From Haloterrigena alkaliphila (GTDB taxonomy: Archaea; Halobacteriota; Halobacteria; Halobacteriales; Natrialbaceae), in contig NZ_CP084320.1 of the NCBI RefSeq assembly GCF_017352155.2, positions 1 through 64,000 on the forward strand: DNA of 64,000 nucleotides, written 5' to 3'. The notes under the pieces are model-generated. The model was not told where the DNA came from. It did no database searches and saw nothing but the letters and a program-made list of their open reading frames with translations. Made by a program: the position numbers and the translations under genes. Positions within the stretch are counted from its first letter, which is position 1, and the number at the start of each line of letters is the position of its first letter. This document shows, piece after piece, positions 50,536 through 58,974 of the stretch.

Positions 50536-50727
50536 TTATTCACCGGGCAGATGACCGCCGGACTGCATTTCACGGTAGGTCGTACAGGCCGGACAGCCGT
50601 GGACGATGTCACCGTTGTCGCCGAAAACGCGCGCAAACTGTTGGGTTACGTGCGTGCCGCAGTTTCGACAGCGGGCGCCTGCTGTCGACGATTCCATGGG
50701 CTTCCAGTCTTGTTGCGTGGATTTCAT
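50536..50727 (-). CDS. Small zinc-binding protein (DUF7563-like)
   Basis: 63-residue protein with Cys-x2-Cys pairs in ARCRNCGTHVTQQF and HGCPACTTYREM, a single zinc ribbon. ATG at 50727 (MKSTQQDWKPMESS…) is used; a second Met at codon 11 is possible. It resembles a small haloarchaeal family known to me as DUF7563, recalled without verification. Divergent from the HTH gene at 51325, with a long regulatory gap. Confidence 0.75.
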   Translation of the reverse strand: MKSTQQDWKPMESSTAGARCRNCGTHVTQQFARVFGDNGDIVHGCPACTTYREMQSGGHLPGE

Positions 50728-50944
50728 GGTTGTGTTGGGGGTGAAACACGAACGAGCGATGGGAGTCGAGCGATCGACCGCGACCGGCTCGGCCAGCACG
50801 TCTCGGCGCCACCCCCGCGATCGGGCAGCGACGCCGAATCCGGCTGTAACACCTCCACACTCGTCCGGGCGTCATCGTATCGAGGGGAGTAGATGCGAAT
50901 AAAGGACGGAGACCGTTCACCGAGGAACACGATACGAGAACCGC

Positions 50945-51109
50945 GAAATACGCAGTTTCCGGCCTGTAGTGTCCGATATGCCCAGTGAGACGAGGGGAAC
51001 GGCGAACCGCGACCTGTGAACACGGCGACGAATTCAGGTGGCTTTGCTTGCATTCGACTGCCAAACGTGTCATTGACCGGCTCGAACGCGAATCTAAACT
51101 GCGTATTTC
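50945..51109. repeat. 14-bp inverted repeat with 137-bp loop
   Basis: GAAATACGCAGTTT and its exact reverse complement. Both arms are followed or preceded by TTCCGG(G)CC strings. Suits a two-site operator with DNA looping, or a relic element end. Confidence 0.55.
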
Positions 51110-51171
51110 CGGGCCGAAACACGCCGTTTCTCCGCCGAATTGTCGTGTTTCCGATCCGTAAGGTACATCGT

Positions 51172-51180
51172 TATAAAATA
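51172..51180 (+). promoter_or_regulatory. TATA box for the 51325 regulator
   Basis: TATAAAATA; a start near 51200-51210 would give a ~115-125-base leader before the ATG at 51325, unusual in a genome where most transcripts look leaderless. Confidence 0.5.
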
Positions 51181-51324
51181 CCACTATCGCTTACCGATCG
51201 TCGTGCTGGAATGTACTGGTGGTGTTCGTGATACGGGTGGTCCGGCCGCCCGGTCGATCCGTATCGGCCCCTCTCTCGAGAGAGCGAACGGAGACAACCT
51301 GCCCAAATTCGGGTGACTACGACG

Positions 51325-51657
51325 ATGTCAATGCAAGCGAGTAACAAACGATCGGAATCGACGACTGACCCGGCCGCCCAGCTCGACGTCCTCGGCGACG
51401 AATGCGCTCGAATGATCCTGGTCGCGACGAGCGACGGACCGAAGACGGCGAAAGAATTGACGAAGCGAACGGACAGTTCGTCGGCGACGGTGTATCGCCG
51501 AATCAACAACCTCCTCGAAAGCGGCCTCCTCTCGGAGTGCGTCCGGTTCGACGACGACGGCTCGCACACGACGGCCTACGAGGCGACGATCGAGACGCTC
51601 CAGGTGCAGATTCAGTCCGACGGGATCGACGTCTCGATGTCGACGGCCGACGACTGA
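51325..51657 (+). CDS. ArsR-like winged-helix regulator
   Basis: 110-residue DNA-binding protein. LDVLGDECARMILVATSDGPKTAKELTKRTDSSSATVYRRINNL is a winged helix-turn-helix, and the tail (TLQVQIQSDGIDVSMS) is strand-rich. It is the same general type as 20514-20861 but without a membrane partner. Start choices are ATG 51325, ATG 51331 or GTG 51313. Confidence 0.82.
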   Translation: MSMQASNKRSESTTDPAAQLDVLGDECARMILVATSDGPKTAKELTKRTDSSSATVYRRINNLLESGLLSECVRFDDDGSHTTAYEATIETLQVQIQSDGIDVSMSTADD

Positions 51658-51881
51658 GACCGGCCAGCAGCGCGTTCGCCGAGGAAGCACCGGGGTCGCT
51701 CCACCGTCACGCCGCCGCGTAATCTCCGGCTGACGTTACGACCGTCGATCTTCTGCTAGCAGAGAGAATCGGCTGAATGTGCACTTTAGTTCCGCGAACA
51801 TGTGTTGAAAGGAGTTCTAACGCCGCTGTATGATACGGATAACAAATATCTACTCAGGGGAATGGTCACTGTGATTGAGCA

Positions 51882-52157
51882 ATGCACGATCTGACCGGCT
51901 TTCAACGAGACCTGCTGTACGTGATCGCAGGTGCCGATCAACCGTCGGGGCAGACCGTCAAGGACGAAGTCGAGAAGTACTATAGCTCCGAGATCAATCA
52001 CGGTCGTCTGTATCCGAATCTCGACACCCTCGTCAACAAGGAGCTGGTCGAGAAAGGACAGCTTGATAGACGGACGAACTACTACGCGATCACCGAGACC
52101 GGTCGGGAACGAATCGACGAGCGTCGCAGGTGGGAAGAGCAGTACGTCGATTTCTGA
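51882..52157 (+). CDS. PadR-family transcriptional regulator
   Basis: 91-residue PadR-type winged helix: LTGFQRDLLYVIAGADQPSGQTVKDEVEKYY, INHGRLYPNLDTLVNKELVEKG, RTNYYAITETGRERIDER. It lacks the C-terminal dimerisation coiled coil of longer PadR proteins, as is usual in haloarchaea. It likely controls a nearby surface or glycan gene, inferred from location upstream of the DUF1616 gene. Confidence 0.9.
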   Translation: MHDLTGFQRDLLYVIAGADQPSGQTVKDEVEKYYSSEINHGRLYPNLDTLVNKELVEKGQLDRRTNYYAITETGRERIDERRRWEEQYVDF

Positions 52158-52261
52158 TCCGGTGTATACGACGTCGACGCACCGATCAACCGGGTAGTCC
52201 GGCGACAGGGGTGGGATAGCGACGTCGCCGGACGCGTAGCCTACGGGACGGTAACCCGGGC

Positions 52262-52270
52262 ATAACAAAG
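52262..52270 (+). promoter_or_regulatory. ATAACAAAG motif, copy 2
   Basis: Preceded by GGGC, 104 bp upstream of the DUF1616 start. See copies at 6319 and 54547. Confidence 0.35.
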
Positions 52271-52365
52271 CGATAGAGGGTACACCCAGCCAACGAGTCG
52301 AGAATGTCATATGTGTCGTCTTCAGCCATGTCGGGCCCTGACTACCAACGTCCGGTGTCAAAGCG

Positions 52366-53349
52366 ATGAGTCACGGAACGAGTACCCAGACGAGACTCGG
52401 CGTCGTTCGGCAGTATCCGTTCGACCTCGCCGTCGTCTCGGCCGCCGCAATACTGGCCTACGCGATCACGACGTCCTTGCAGGCGGGGAGCGTTCTGCGG
52501 CTCCTCGCGACCTTCCCGGTGGTGCTGTTCCTTCCGGGGTACGCGCTCGTCTCCGTCCTGTTTCCGGCGAGCGAACGGACGCCGCAGAAACCGGCCGCGT
52601 GGATCGATGCACACTCCCGCGGAATCGACGTCGTCGAACGGCTCGGACTCTCCGTCGCGCTCTCGCTGACGCTCGTCCCGATAGTCGGGATCGCGCTGCC
52701 GTTTACGCAGTGGGGGTTGACGACCGGGTCGATTGCAGCGACGCTCTGCGTCGTCACCGTCGTACTCGCGCAGTTCGGCGCCGTTAGACGCCTCCGGACG
52801 CCGATATCCGAGCGATTCATCGTCTCGCCGCTCGAGTCGGTGACGCAACTGCGGCAGGGGACCGACGACGTTGCGACGGCCTCCTCGATCGTCCTCGTCC
52901 TCGCGATCGGACTGGCTGCCAGCGCGCTCCTCCTCGGATTTCTCGTCCCGCCCTCGACCGGCGGCTACTCCGAGCTGGCGCTGTACAGCGAGACCGACGG
53001 CGGCGAACTCGTCACCGGCAACATCACTGACGAAGTCGCACCGGGCGAGTCCGTCCCGGTCACCGTCTCGATCAAAAACGAAGAGGGGACGGAAACCGAC
53101 TACACGGTCGTCGTCCAGGAGCAAGTCGTCGAGGACGGAACCATCGTCGAGCGGACCCGACTCGACACGCTCGAGACGACCCTCGCCGACGACACGACCG
53201 GAACCGGCGAACTCGAGATAACCCCGACGGCCGGGGACGACGAGACCGTCCGGATCGCCGTGCTCCTGTTCAAGGGCGACGTGCCGGACGAACCGACGAC
53301 CGAGGCCGCCGAAGAAGACACGTACTTCTGGGTGACCATCGAGGACTGA
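52366..53349 (+). CDS. DUF1616 family membrane protein
   Basis: 327-residue protein. Four N-terminal helices (FDLAVVSAAAILAYAITTSL, RLLATFPVVLFLPGYALVSVLFP, LGLSVALSLTLVPIVGIALP, AATLCVVTVVLAQFG), the LPGYALV…LFP signature of DUF1616, then a further helix (ASSIVLVLAIGLAASALLLG) and an extracellular Ig-like region (ESVPVTVSIKNEEGTETDYTVVVQEQ). These proteins commonly lie in archaeal glycan or envelope clusters. The exact role is unknown. Confidence 0.88.
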   Translation: MSHGTSTQTRLGVVRQYPFDLAVVSAAAILAYAITTSLQAGSVLRLLATFPVVLFLPGYALVSVLFPASERTPQKPAAWIDAHSRGIDVVERLGLSVALSLTLVPIVGIALPFTQWGLTTGSIAATLCVVTVVLAQFGAVRRLRTPISERFIVSPLESVTQLRQGTDDVATASSIVLVLAIGLAASALLLGFLVPPSTGGYSELALYSETDGGELVTGNITDEVAPGESVPVTVSIKNEEGTETDYTVVVQEQVVEDGTIVERTRLDTLETTLADDTTGTGELEITPTAGDDETVRIAVLLFKGDVPDEPTTEAAEEDTYFWVTIED

Positions 53350-53732
53350 CGGTCGTCCGCAGCGTCGGTCGGGGCCGTCGACGCTTCGTCTCGACACCAG
53401 TTTCGATCGTCGCCTCGAATTCCCGGTGACGACGACGACTCCCGTTTTCCAGGCGGTCGACCAGCGGGTTCGGTGCCGACCGATCACGGGCGAGTGATCG
53501 AGCGCCGTCTCGCTGAATCCGATCGGCCCCGCGGACCGCGTCTCTCGGCGCGACCGCCGGCTCGAGAACCGACAGCGACGGCGTCGCGTCGATCGCGACG
53601 GTGGGAGTAGGAGACCGAACAACCGGAAGAAGACCGCTGGCCGACCGCTCGGCGGGCTACGCGGCGGTCGGGACGACGAACGGATCGGGAACGGGAGGAC
53701 TCGTTCGAGTTGTGAGGACCCGGGACGGCGGA
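53350..53732. other. 383-bp gap, no gene seen
   Basis: The plus-strand frame beginning at 53601 is the antisense of the DUF7344 gene and has no family character. Nothing else noticed. Confidence 0.4.
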
Positions 53733-54266
53733 TTACCCCGTAATACCGAAGGGAAGCTCGAGATCGGGGCGCCGCGAGACGTGCTGGACGACCGAGACGG
53801 CCAGGACGAGGAGACAGAGGACCAGGGCGACGACCGGGGCGACGGTCGTCGTCAGGGGACCGACCGACAGCCACGAGACGCCGAGTGCGAGGACCCCCAG
53901 CGCCGTCACCGCCATGTAGAGGTGGTGCCACGAGCGCTGATTCTCGAGTCGGTGATCGAGGTACGGCTCGAAGACCTCCTCGTGGGGGATGAGTTCGATG
54001 GTGTGGTCGTCCGGGTCCCAGTCGACGATCTCGTGCTCTTCGAGCATCGGCAGGTGGGTCTGGTACAGGGAGATGTACACCCGCCGGCGCTGCGTGCGCG
54101 TTACCTCGTCGGGGTCGATGTCGTTCTCCCAGGCGGCGACCTGCTCGACGAGGGGTGCGAGATCGCAGGCGCCGCCCTGGTGGGTGAGATACTGGACGGT
54201 TCGTCTTCTACGGGCGTTACTGAAAACGTCGAACAGTTTGGCCTGGGTCAGATTGTGTTCAGACAT
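53733..54266 (-). CDS. DUF7344-type HTH membrane protein (second copy)
   Basis: 177-residue paralogue of 49600-50103: winged helix KLFDVFSNARRRRTVQYLTHQ, VYISLYQTHLPMLEEHEIVDWD, then two helices (LYMAVTALGVLALGVSWLS, VVALVLCLLVLAVSVVQHV). The pair brackets the DUF1616 gene and sits before the glycan operon at 54679, so one may govern that cluster. Inferred from position only. Confidence 0.87.
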   Translation of the reverse strand: MSEHNLTQAKLFDVFSNARRRRTVQYLTHQGGACDLAPLVEQVAAWENDIDPDEVTRTQRRRVYISLYQTHLPMLEEHEIVDWDPDDHTIELIPHEEVFEPYLDHRLENQRSWHHLYMAVTALGVLALGVSWLSVGPLTTTVAPVVALVLCLLVLAVSVVQHVSRRPDLELPFGITG

Positions 54267-54678
54267 GGGCGTCCTCGGGGTCCCGAATCAACTCCCGTGT
54301 GGTCGGTGTGTTCGGATACCTCACGGCAATGAATGCCAGAGATCGGAACTTTACTATCACTCGGCTACCCGATCGAAAGGGATTTATACCAGTTTGGCCC
54401 GATGACTGACTTCTAATCCGATATTTCTCCCCGAATGACTGACGAAAACCCCGGAGCACGGGAGCGAGCGGCTGTGACGCGACAATTCTCCGTGGAGCAC
54501 GACTGTCCATCCTCTAGTTCCCCACTACAGGGCCGACAGGCCGGGGATAACAAAGCCGTGTTACCGGCTGTATCAGCACGATTGCCCACGCGGGTATCGA
54601 GTTACCTATGATGTATCAACGATCACGACGCTCTCGGTTCCAGGATACGGACGCGAGTAGCTACGGAGGTGGGACGCG
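54267..54678. other. 412-bp divergent gap before the glycan operon
   Basis: No gene. It contains a TATA-like GGATTTATACC (54381-54391), readable on either strand, the ATAACAAAG motif at 54547 and a CCGTGTTACCGG near-palindrome at 54556-54567. Confidence 0.4.
54547..54555 (+). promoter_or_regulatory. ATAACAAAG motif, copy 3
   Basis: Preceded by GGGG, 132 bp upstream of the acetyltransferase start that heads the sugar operon. Confidence 0.35.
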
Positions 54679-55257
54679 GTGAGCGAGTTCGTCTCCGGCG
54701 CCGACTGCACGGTCGACGAGGGAGCCACCGTCGGCTACGGCGAGTTCGACGAGCCGACACGAGTCGGCGACGGCGCGACGATCAGAGCCGGATCGATCGT
54801 CTACGGCGACGTGACGATCGGCGACGAGCTGACGACGGGCCACGACGTCCTGATCCGGGAAGGGACGACGATGGGTGACGACGTCCTCGTCGGAACCAAG
54901 ACCGTCATCGACGGCCAGACGACGATCGGTTCGCACGTCAGTCTCCAGACGAACGTCTACATTCCGACCGAGACGACGATCGGGGATAACGTCTTCATCG
55001 GGCCGAGCGCGGCGTTGACCAACGACGAGTACCCGATCAGGACGGACACCGGCCTCGAGGGGCCGACGATCGAGGACGGCGCCTCCGTCGGCGCGAACGC
55101 GACGCTGCTGCCCGGCGTCACCGTCGGCGAGAACGCCTTCGTCGCGGCCGGTGCGGTCGTGACGGAGGACGTCCCGCCGGACACGCTCGCCGTCGGCACG
55201 CCGGCGACGGTCCAGACGCTTCCGAAACCGCTCGAGGGTGCAAATCAGATCGCATGA
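54679..55257 (+). CDS. Left-handed beta-helix N-acetyltransferase (WbpD-like)
   Basis: 192-residue hexapeptide-repeat protein (repeats such as VGDGATIRAG, IGDELTTGHDV, IGDNVFIGPSA) ending VVTEDVPPDTLAVGTPATVQT, as in UDP-2-acetamido-3-amino-glucuronate N-acetyltransferases. It would acetylate the 3-amino group made by the next gene product. Start is GTG at 54679. First gene of an operon whose five genes overlap by 4-8 bases. Confidence 0.87.
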   Translation: MSEFVSGADCTVDEGATVGYGEFDEPTRVGDGATIRAGSIVYGDVTIGDELTTGHDVLIREGTTMGDDVLVGTKTVIDGQTTIGSHVSLQTNVYIPTETTIGDNVFIGPSAALTNDEYPIRTDTGLEGPTIEDGASVGANATLLPGVTVGENAFVAAGAVVTEDVPPDTLAVGTPATVQTLPKPLEGANQIA

Positions 55258-56480
55258 CGGACCCGAATCCCGATACCGAGCGGAGTAGCGACGCCGAACC
55301 GGTCGCCGAACCCGACGGCGGGGTCGCCGAGGCCGATCAGTCGGGCGACGGGGCCACCGACGAACCGGCGAGTGGCGGCGTCTCGATCGCCGATCCCGAA
55401 CTCAGCGACGACGCGACGGATCGCGTTCAGTCGGTCCTCGAGAGCGGGATGCTCGCCGACGGTCCCGAGGTACGGGAATTCGAGGCGGCGTTCGCCGCCT
55501 ACTGCGGGACCGAGCGGGCCGTCGCGACGTCCAACGGGACGACCGCCCTCCACGCCGCACTCGAGGCGCTGGGTCTCGAGGAGGGCGACGCGGTCGTGAC
55601 GTCGCCGTTCTCGTTCGTCGCGAGCGCCAACGCCATCAGGCTCGCCGGCGGCAAACCCGTCTTCGCCGACGTCGATCCGGAGACGTACACGATCGATCCG
55701 GACGCGGTCGAACGCGTCCTCGAGGAACGCGACGACGTCGTCGGCCTGCTCCCGGTCCACCTCTACGGACTGCCGGCGGAGATGGACCGCCTCTCGACGA
55801 TCGCCGACGAGCACGACCTGTTCGTCCTCGAGGACGCCTGTCAGGCCCACGGCGCGGCGATCGACGGCGATCGGGTCGGCGGCTTCGGCGACGCCGCCTG
55901 CTTCTCGTTCTACCCGACGAAGAACATGACGACCGGCGAGGGCGGGATCGTCACCACCGACCGCGACGACGTCGCCGATCGGGTTGCGAGTTTCATCAAC
56001 CACGGTCGGGACGTCGGCGAGGGCGGCACGTACGAGCACGTCGCGCTCGGGCACAACTACCGGATGACGAGCATGGCCGCCGCCATCGGCCGGGCCCAAC
56101 TCGAGCGCCTGCCCGATTTCAACCGGGCGCGCCGGGAGAACGCGGCCTACTACGACGAGGAACTCGCGGACCTGCCGGTGGAGACGCCGACGGAACCCGA
56201 GGGCTACCGCCACGTCTACCACCAGTACACGATCCGGACCGACGACCGGGAGGCGCTGGCGGCGACGCTCGAGGACCGCGGCGTCGACACCGGCGTCTAC
56301 TACGAGACGCCGATTCACCGCCAGCCGGCATACGAGACGGTGAGTACGGCGGCGGCGTCGCTGCCGAACGCGGAACGGGCGGCCGAGACGGTCCTCTCGC
56401 TGCCCGTCCACCCGAACCTCACGGAGCGGGACCGACGAACCGTCGTCGAAGCAGTGCAGGACCACTTCAACTCCACATGA
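55254..56480 (+). CDS. DegT/DnrJ/EryC1/StrS aminotransferase (WbpE-like)
   Basis: 408-residue PLP enzyme. After a ~45-residue acidic tail comes the domain: MLADGPEVREFEAAFAAYCG, SNGTTALHAALEAL, LEDACQAHGA and the Schiff-base Lys in SFYPTKNMTTGEGG near residue 223. Expected to place an amino group at C3 of a UDP-3-keto-GlcNAcA. It starts within the stop of the acetyltransferase and overlaps the oxidoreductase by four bases. Confidence 0.9.
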   Translation: MTDPNPDTERSSDAEPVAEPDGGVAEADQSGDGATDEPASGGVSIADPELSDDATDRVQSVLESGMLADGPEVREFEAAFAAYCGTERAVATSNGTTALHAALEALGLEEGDAVVTSPFSFVASANAIRLAGGKPVFADVDPETYTIDPDAVERVLEERDDVVGLLPVHLYGLPAEMDRLSTIADEHDLFVLEDACQAHGAAIDGDRVGGFGDAACFSFYPTKNMTTGEGGIVTTDRDDVADRVASFINHGRDVGEGGTYEHVALGHNYRMTSMAAAIGRAQLERLPDFNRARRENAAYYDEELADLPVETPTEPEGYRHVYHQYTIRTDDREALAATLEDRGVDTGVYYETPIHRQPAYETVSTAAASLPNAERAAETVLSLPVHPNLTERDRRTVVEAVQDHFNST

Positions 56481-57454
56481 CCCAGACACAACGGATCCGG
56501 GCCGGCGTCATCGGCGTCGGTTCCATGGGCGAGAACCACGCGCGCGTGTACAGTGAATTACGAGATGTCGAACTCGCGGGCATCAGCGACCGCGACGAGA
56601 CGGTCGCACGGCGAGTCGCCGACGAGTACGAAACCGAACCCGTCGAGTTCGATCGGCTCCTCGATCGGTGCGACGTCGTCACCGTCGCCGTGCCGACGCC
56701 GGTACACGAGGACGTGGTAACGGACTGCCTCGATGCGGGCGTCCACGTCCTCGTCGAGAAGCCGATCGCCGAGACGGTCGAGCAGGGACGGGCGATGGCC
56801 GAGCGAGCGCGGGCGAACGATCTCGTCTTGCAGGTCGGCCACATCGAGCGGTTCAACCCGGCCGTGCGAACGGTCACCGACCTGATCGACGACCTGGACG
56901 TCATCAGCGTCGAGGCCGAACGGCTGGGCCCGCCGATCGACCGATCGACTGGCGACGTCGTCTCGGACCTGATGGTCCACGACATCGACATCGTCGGCTC
57001 GATGCTCGACGCCCAGCCCGACACCGTGACCGCGATGGGCACCGAGAACGGCCAGTACGCGACGGCGACGATGAAGTACGGCGACGTCGTCGCGTCGTTG
57101 ACCGCGAGCCGGGTCACCCAGAAGAAGGTCCGGAAGCTGACCGTCACGGCCCGGGAGTGTCTCGTCGAGGTCGACTACCTCGAGCAGTCCGTGCTGATCC
57201 ACCGCGACTCCTACCCGGAGTACCTCACGGACGACGGCCAGAACCGGTACCGCCACGAGAGCGTCGTCGAACGGCCCCGCGTCGACAACGGGGAGCCGCT
57301 GCGCCACGAACTCGAGGCGTTCGTCGAGGCCGCCCGTACCGGGTCGGAGCCGGTCGTCACCGCCGAGGACGGCATCGAGGCCCTCGAGACGGTGCAGACG
57401 ATCGGTGCGCTGATCGACGACGAAAATCGAAAACGGGAGGTGGAGGCCCGATGA
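56477..57454 (+). CDS. Gfo/Idh/MocA-family sugar-nucleotide dehydrogenase (WbpB-like)
   Basis: 325-residue NAD(P)-dependent oxidoreductase. Rossmann motif GVIGVGSMGENHARVYSEL near residue 10, the EKP motif in VLVEKPIAET near 96 and the catalytic His/Asp region DLMVHDIDIVGSML near 165. In the pathway it would oxidise UDP-GlcNAcA at C3. Four-base overlaps with both neighbours. Confidence 0.9.
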   Translation: MTQTQRIRAGVIGVGSMGENHARVYSELRDVELAGISDRDETVARRVADEYETEPVEFDRLLDRCDVVTVAVPTPVHEDVVTDCLDAGVHVLVEKPIAETVEQGRAMAERARANDLVLQVGHIERFNPAVRTVTDLIDDLDVISVEAERLGPPIDRSTGDVVSDLMVHDIDIVGSMLDAQPDTVTAMGTENGQYATATMKYGDVVASLTASRVTQKKVRKLTVTARECLVEVDYLEQSVLIHRDSYPEYLTDDGQNRYRHESVVERPRVDNGEPLRHELEAFVEAARTGSEPVVTAEDGIEALETVQTIGALIDDENRKREVEAR

Positions 57455-58974
57455 GCGGCGATTCTACATCTAGCGGCGGCCTCTACGGCTCGAGCGAGTC
57501 GCCGGCGCGCCAGCGCGAACGGCTCACCGGCGGCGAGATTCCGGTCGCCGTCTACGGCCTCGGGAAGATGGGGCTGCCGCTGGCGAGCGTCTACGCGGAG
57601 ACGACCGGCAACGTCACCGGCGTCGACATCGATCCCGACGTGGTCGACGGGATCAACGCCGGCGAGAACCACGTCGTCGGCGAACCGGGACTCGACGACC
57701 TCGTCGCCGAGCAGGTCGATCAGGGTCGCCTCGAGGCGACGACCGACGGCGCCGAGGCGGCCGGGAACGCCCGCGTCCACGTCGTCATCGTACCGACGCT
57801 GCTGGACGAGGAGAACCAGCCGGATCTGACGACGGTCGAGTCGGTGATCGACGATATCGCGGCCGGGCTCGAGCCCGGCGATCTGGTCATCGCCGAGTCG
57901 ACGCTCCCGCCGACGAGCTGTCGGGACGTCATCCAGCCCCATCTGGAGCAGGAGAGCGGACTCGAGGCCGACGAGTTCGGCCTCGCCTTCTGTCCGGAAC
58001 GGACGTCCAGCGGCCGCGCGCTGCAGGACATCCGCGGCGCGTATCCGAAGGTCGTCGGCGGCGTCGACGACGAGAGCACGCGGGCCGCGTCGATCGTCTA
58101 CGACGAGATTTCCGACAACGATGTCCACCCGGTCTCGGACGCCACGACCGCAGAGGCGGTCAAGGTGTTCGAGGGCGTCTACCGGGACGTCAACATCGGG
58201 CTGGCGAACGAACTGGGGCGACTCGCGGACGAACTCGACATCTCGGTCCGCGAGGCGATGGACACGGCCAACGACCTGCCGATGTGTCAGCTCCACGACC
58301 CCGGTCCGGGCGTCGGCGGCCACTGCATCCCCTACTACCCGCACTTCCTGCTCTCGCAGAACGAGGAGCCGATGGACCTGACCCGGACCGCCCGGCGGGT
58401 CAACGACGAGATGCCGACGGTCGTCGTCGAGCGCCTCGAGCGGGAGCTGGCGGCGACCGAGGACGACCCCACGATCGACGCCGCCACCGACCTCGCCGAC
58501 GCCTCGGTGGTCGTCCTCGGGATCACCTACCGGCCCGGCGTCGAGGAGACGCGGGCCTCGCCCGCGCTCGGCGTCATCGACGAGTTGAACGACCGCGGTG
58601 CCGACGTCGCGGGCGTCGACCCGCTCGTCGACCCGGCCGAGTACGGCGCTCGAGCGGTCGAGATGGGCGAGCTCACCGACGAGTCGTTCGACGCCGCGGT
58701 GATCGTCACGCCCCACGAGCAGTTCGACGAGATTCCGTGGACCGACCTCGAGCCGATGGTCGTCGTCGACGGCCGGGACGCGGTCGATCTCTCGGCGACC
58801 GCCCACCGGCAGTACACGCTCGCGGGGTCGGCGAGCGGTCGACCGCCGACCGGCGAGAGCGCAGGTGACGCGGTCACGGCGGACGAACAGTCGCTGACCG
58901 CAGATGGCGGGGTCGACGACGGCCCGCCGACGGCCGGAGCCGACCCCACGACCGGCGGGGGTGACGATGTATAA
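57451..58974 (+). CDS. UDP-N-acetyl-hexosamine 6-dehydrogenase (WbpA/WecC-like)
   Basis: 507-residue nucleotide-sugar dehydrogenase. NAD site VAVYGLGKMGLPLASVYAE near residue 32; substrate domain with AEAVKVFEGVYRDVNIGLANEL; the catalytic Cys in GVGGHCIPYYPHF near 291; C-terminal UDP-binding domain with GITYRPGVEETRASPA. Oxidises the C6 hydroxyl to a carboxylate, giving UDP-GlcNAcA or ManNAcA. A ~45-residue acidic Gly/Asp tail is added. It overlaps the next gene by eight bases. Confidence 0.92.
   Translation: MSGDSTSSGGLYGSSESPARQRERLTGGEIPVAVYGLGKMGLPLASVYAETTGNVTGVDIDPDVVDGINAGENHVVGEPGLDDLVAEQVDQGRLEATTDGAEAAGNARVHVVIVPTLLDEENQPDLTTVESVIDDIAAGLEPGDLVIAESTLPPTSCRDVIQPHLEQESGLEADEFGLAFCPERTSSGRALQDIRGAYPKVVGGVDDESTRAASIVYDEISDNDVHPVSDATTAEAVKVFEGVYRDVNIGLANELGRLADELDISVREAMDTANDLPMCQLHDPGPGVGGHCIPYYPHFLLSQNEEPMDLTRTARRVNDEMPTVVVERLERELAATEDDPTIDAATDLADASVVVLGITYRPGVEETRASPALGVIDELNDRGADVAGVDPLVDPAEYGARAVEMGELTDESFDAAVIVTPHEQFDEIPWTDLEPMVVVDGRDAVDLSATAHRQYTLAGSASGRPPTGESAGDAVTADEQSLTADGGVDDGPPTAGADPTTGGGDDV

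Larger units (their letters stand above)
50728..51324. other. 597-bp divergent gap with inverted repeats, TATA box and a mini-frame
   Basis: Contains a 14-bp perfect inverted repeat (GAAATACGCAGTTT 50945-50958, AAACTGCGTATTTC 51096-51109), several TTTCCGG-like strings, a strong TATAAAATA (51172-51180) facing right and a six-codon frame MYWWCS (51211-51231) placed where the transcript should begin. No protein gene of normal size. Confidence 0.5.

Noticed and set aside
53601-54332. 243-codon plus-strand frame opposite the second DUF7344 gene
   Set aside because: Antisense of a clear HTH-membrane protein; no start-proximal promoter or recognisable domain.
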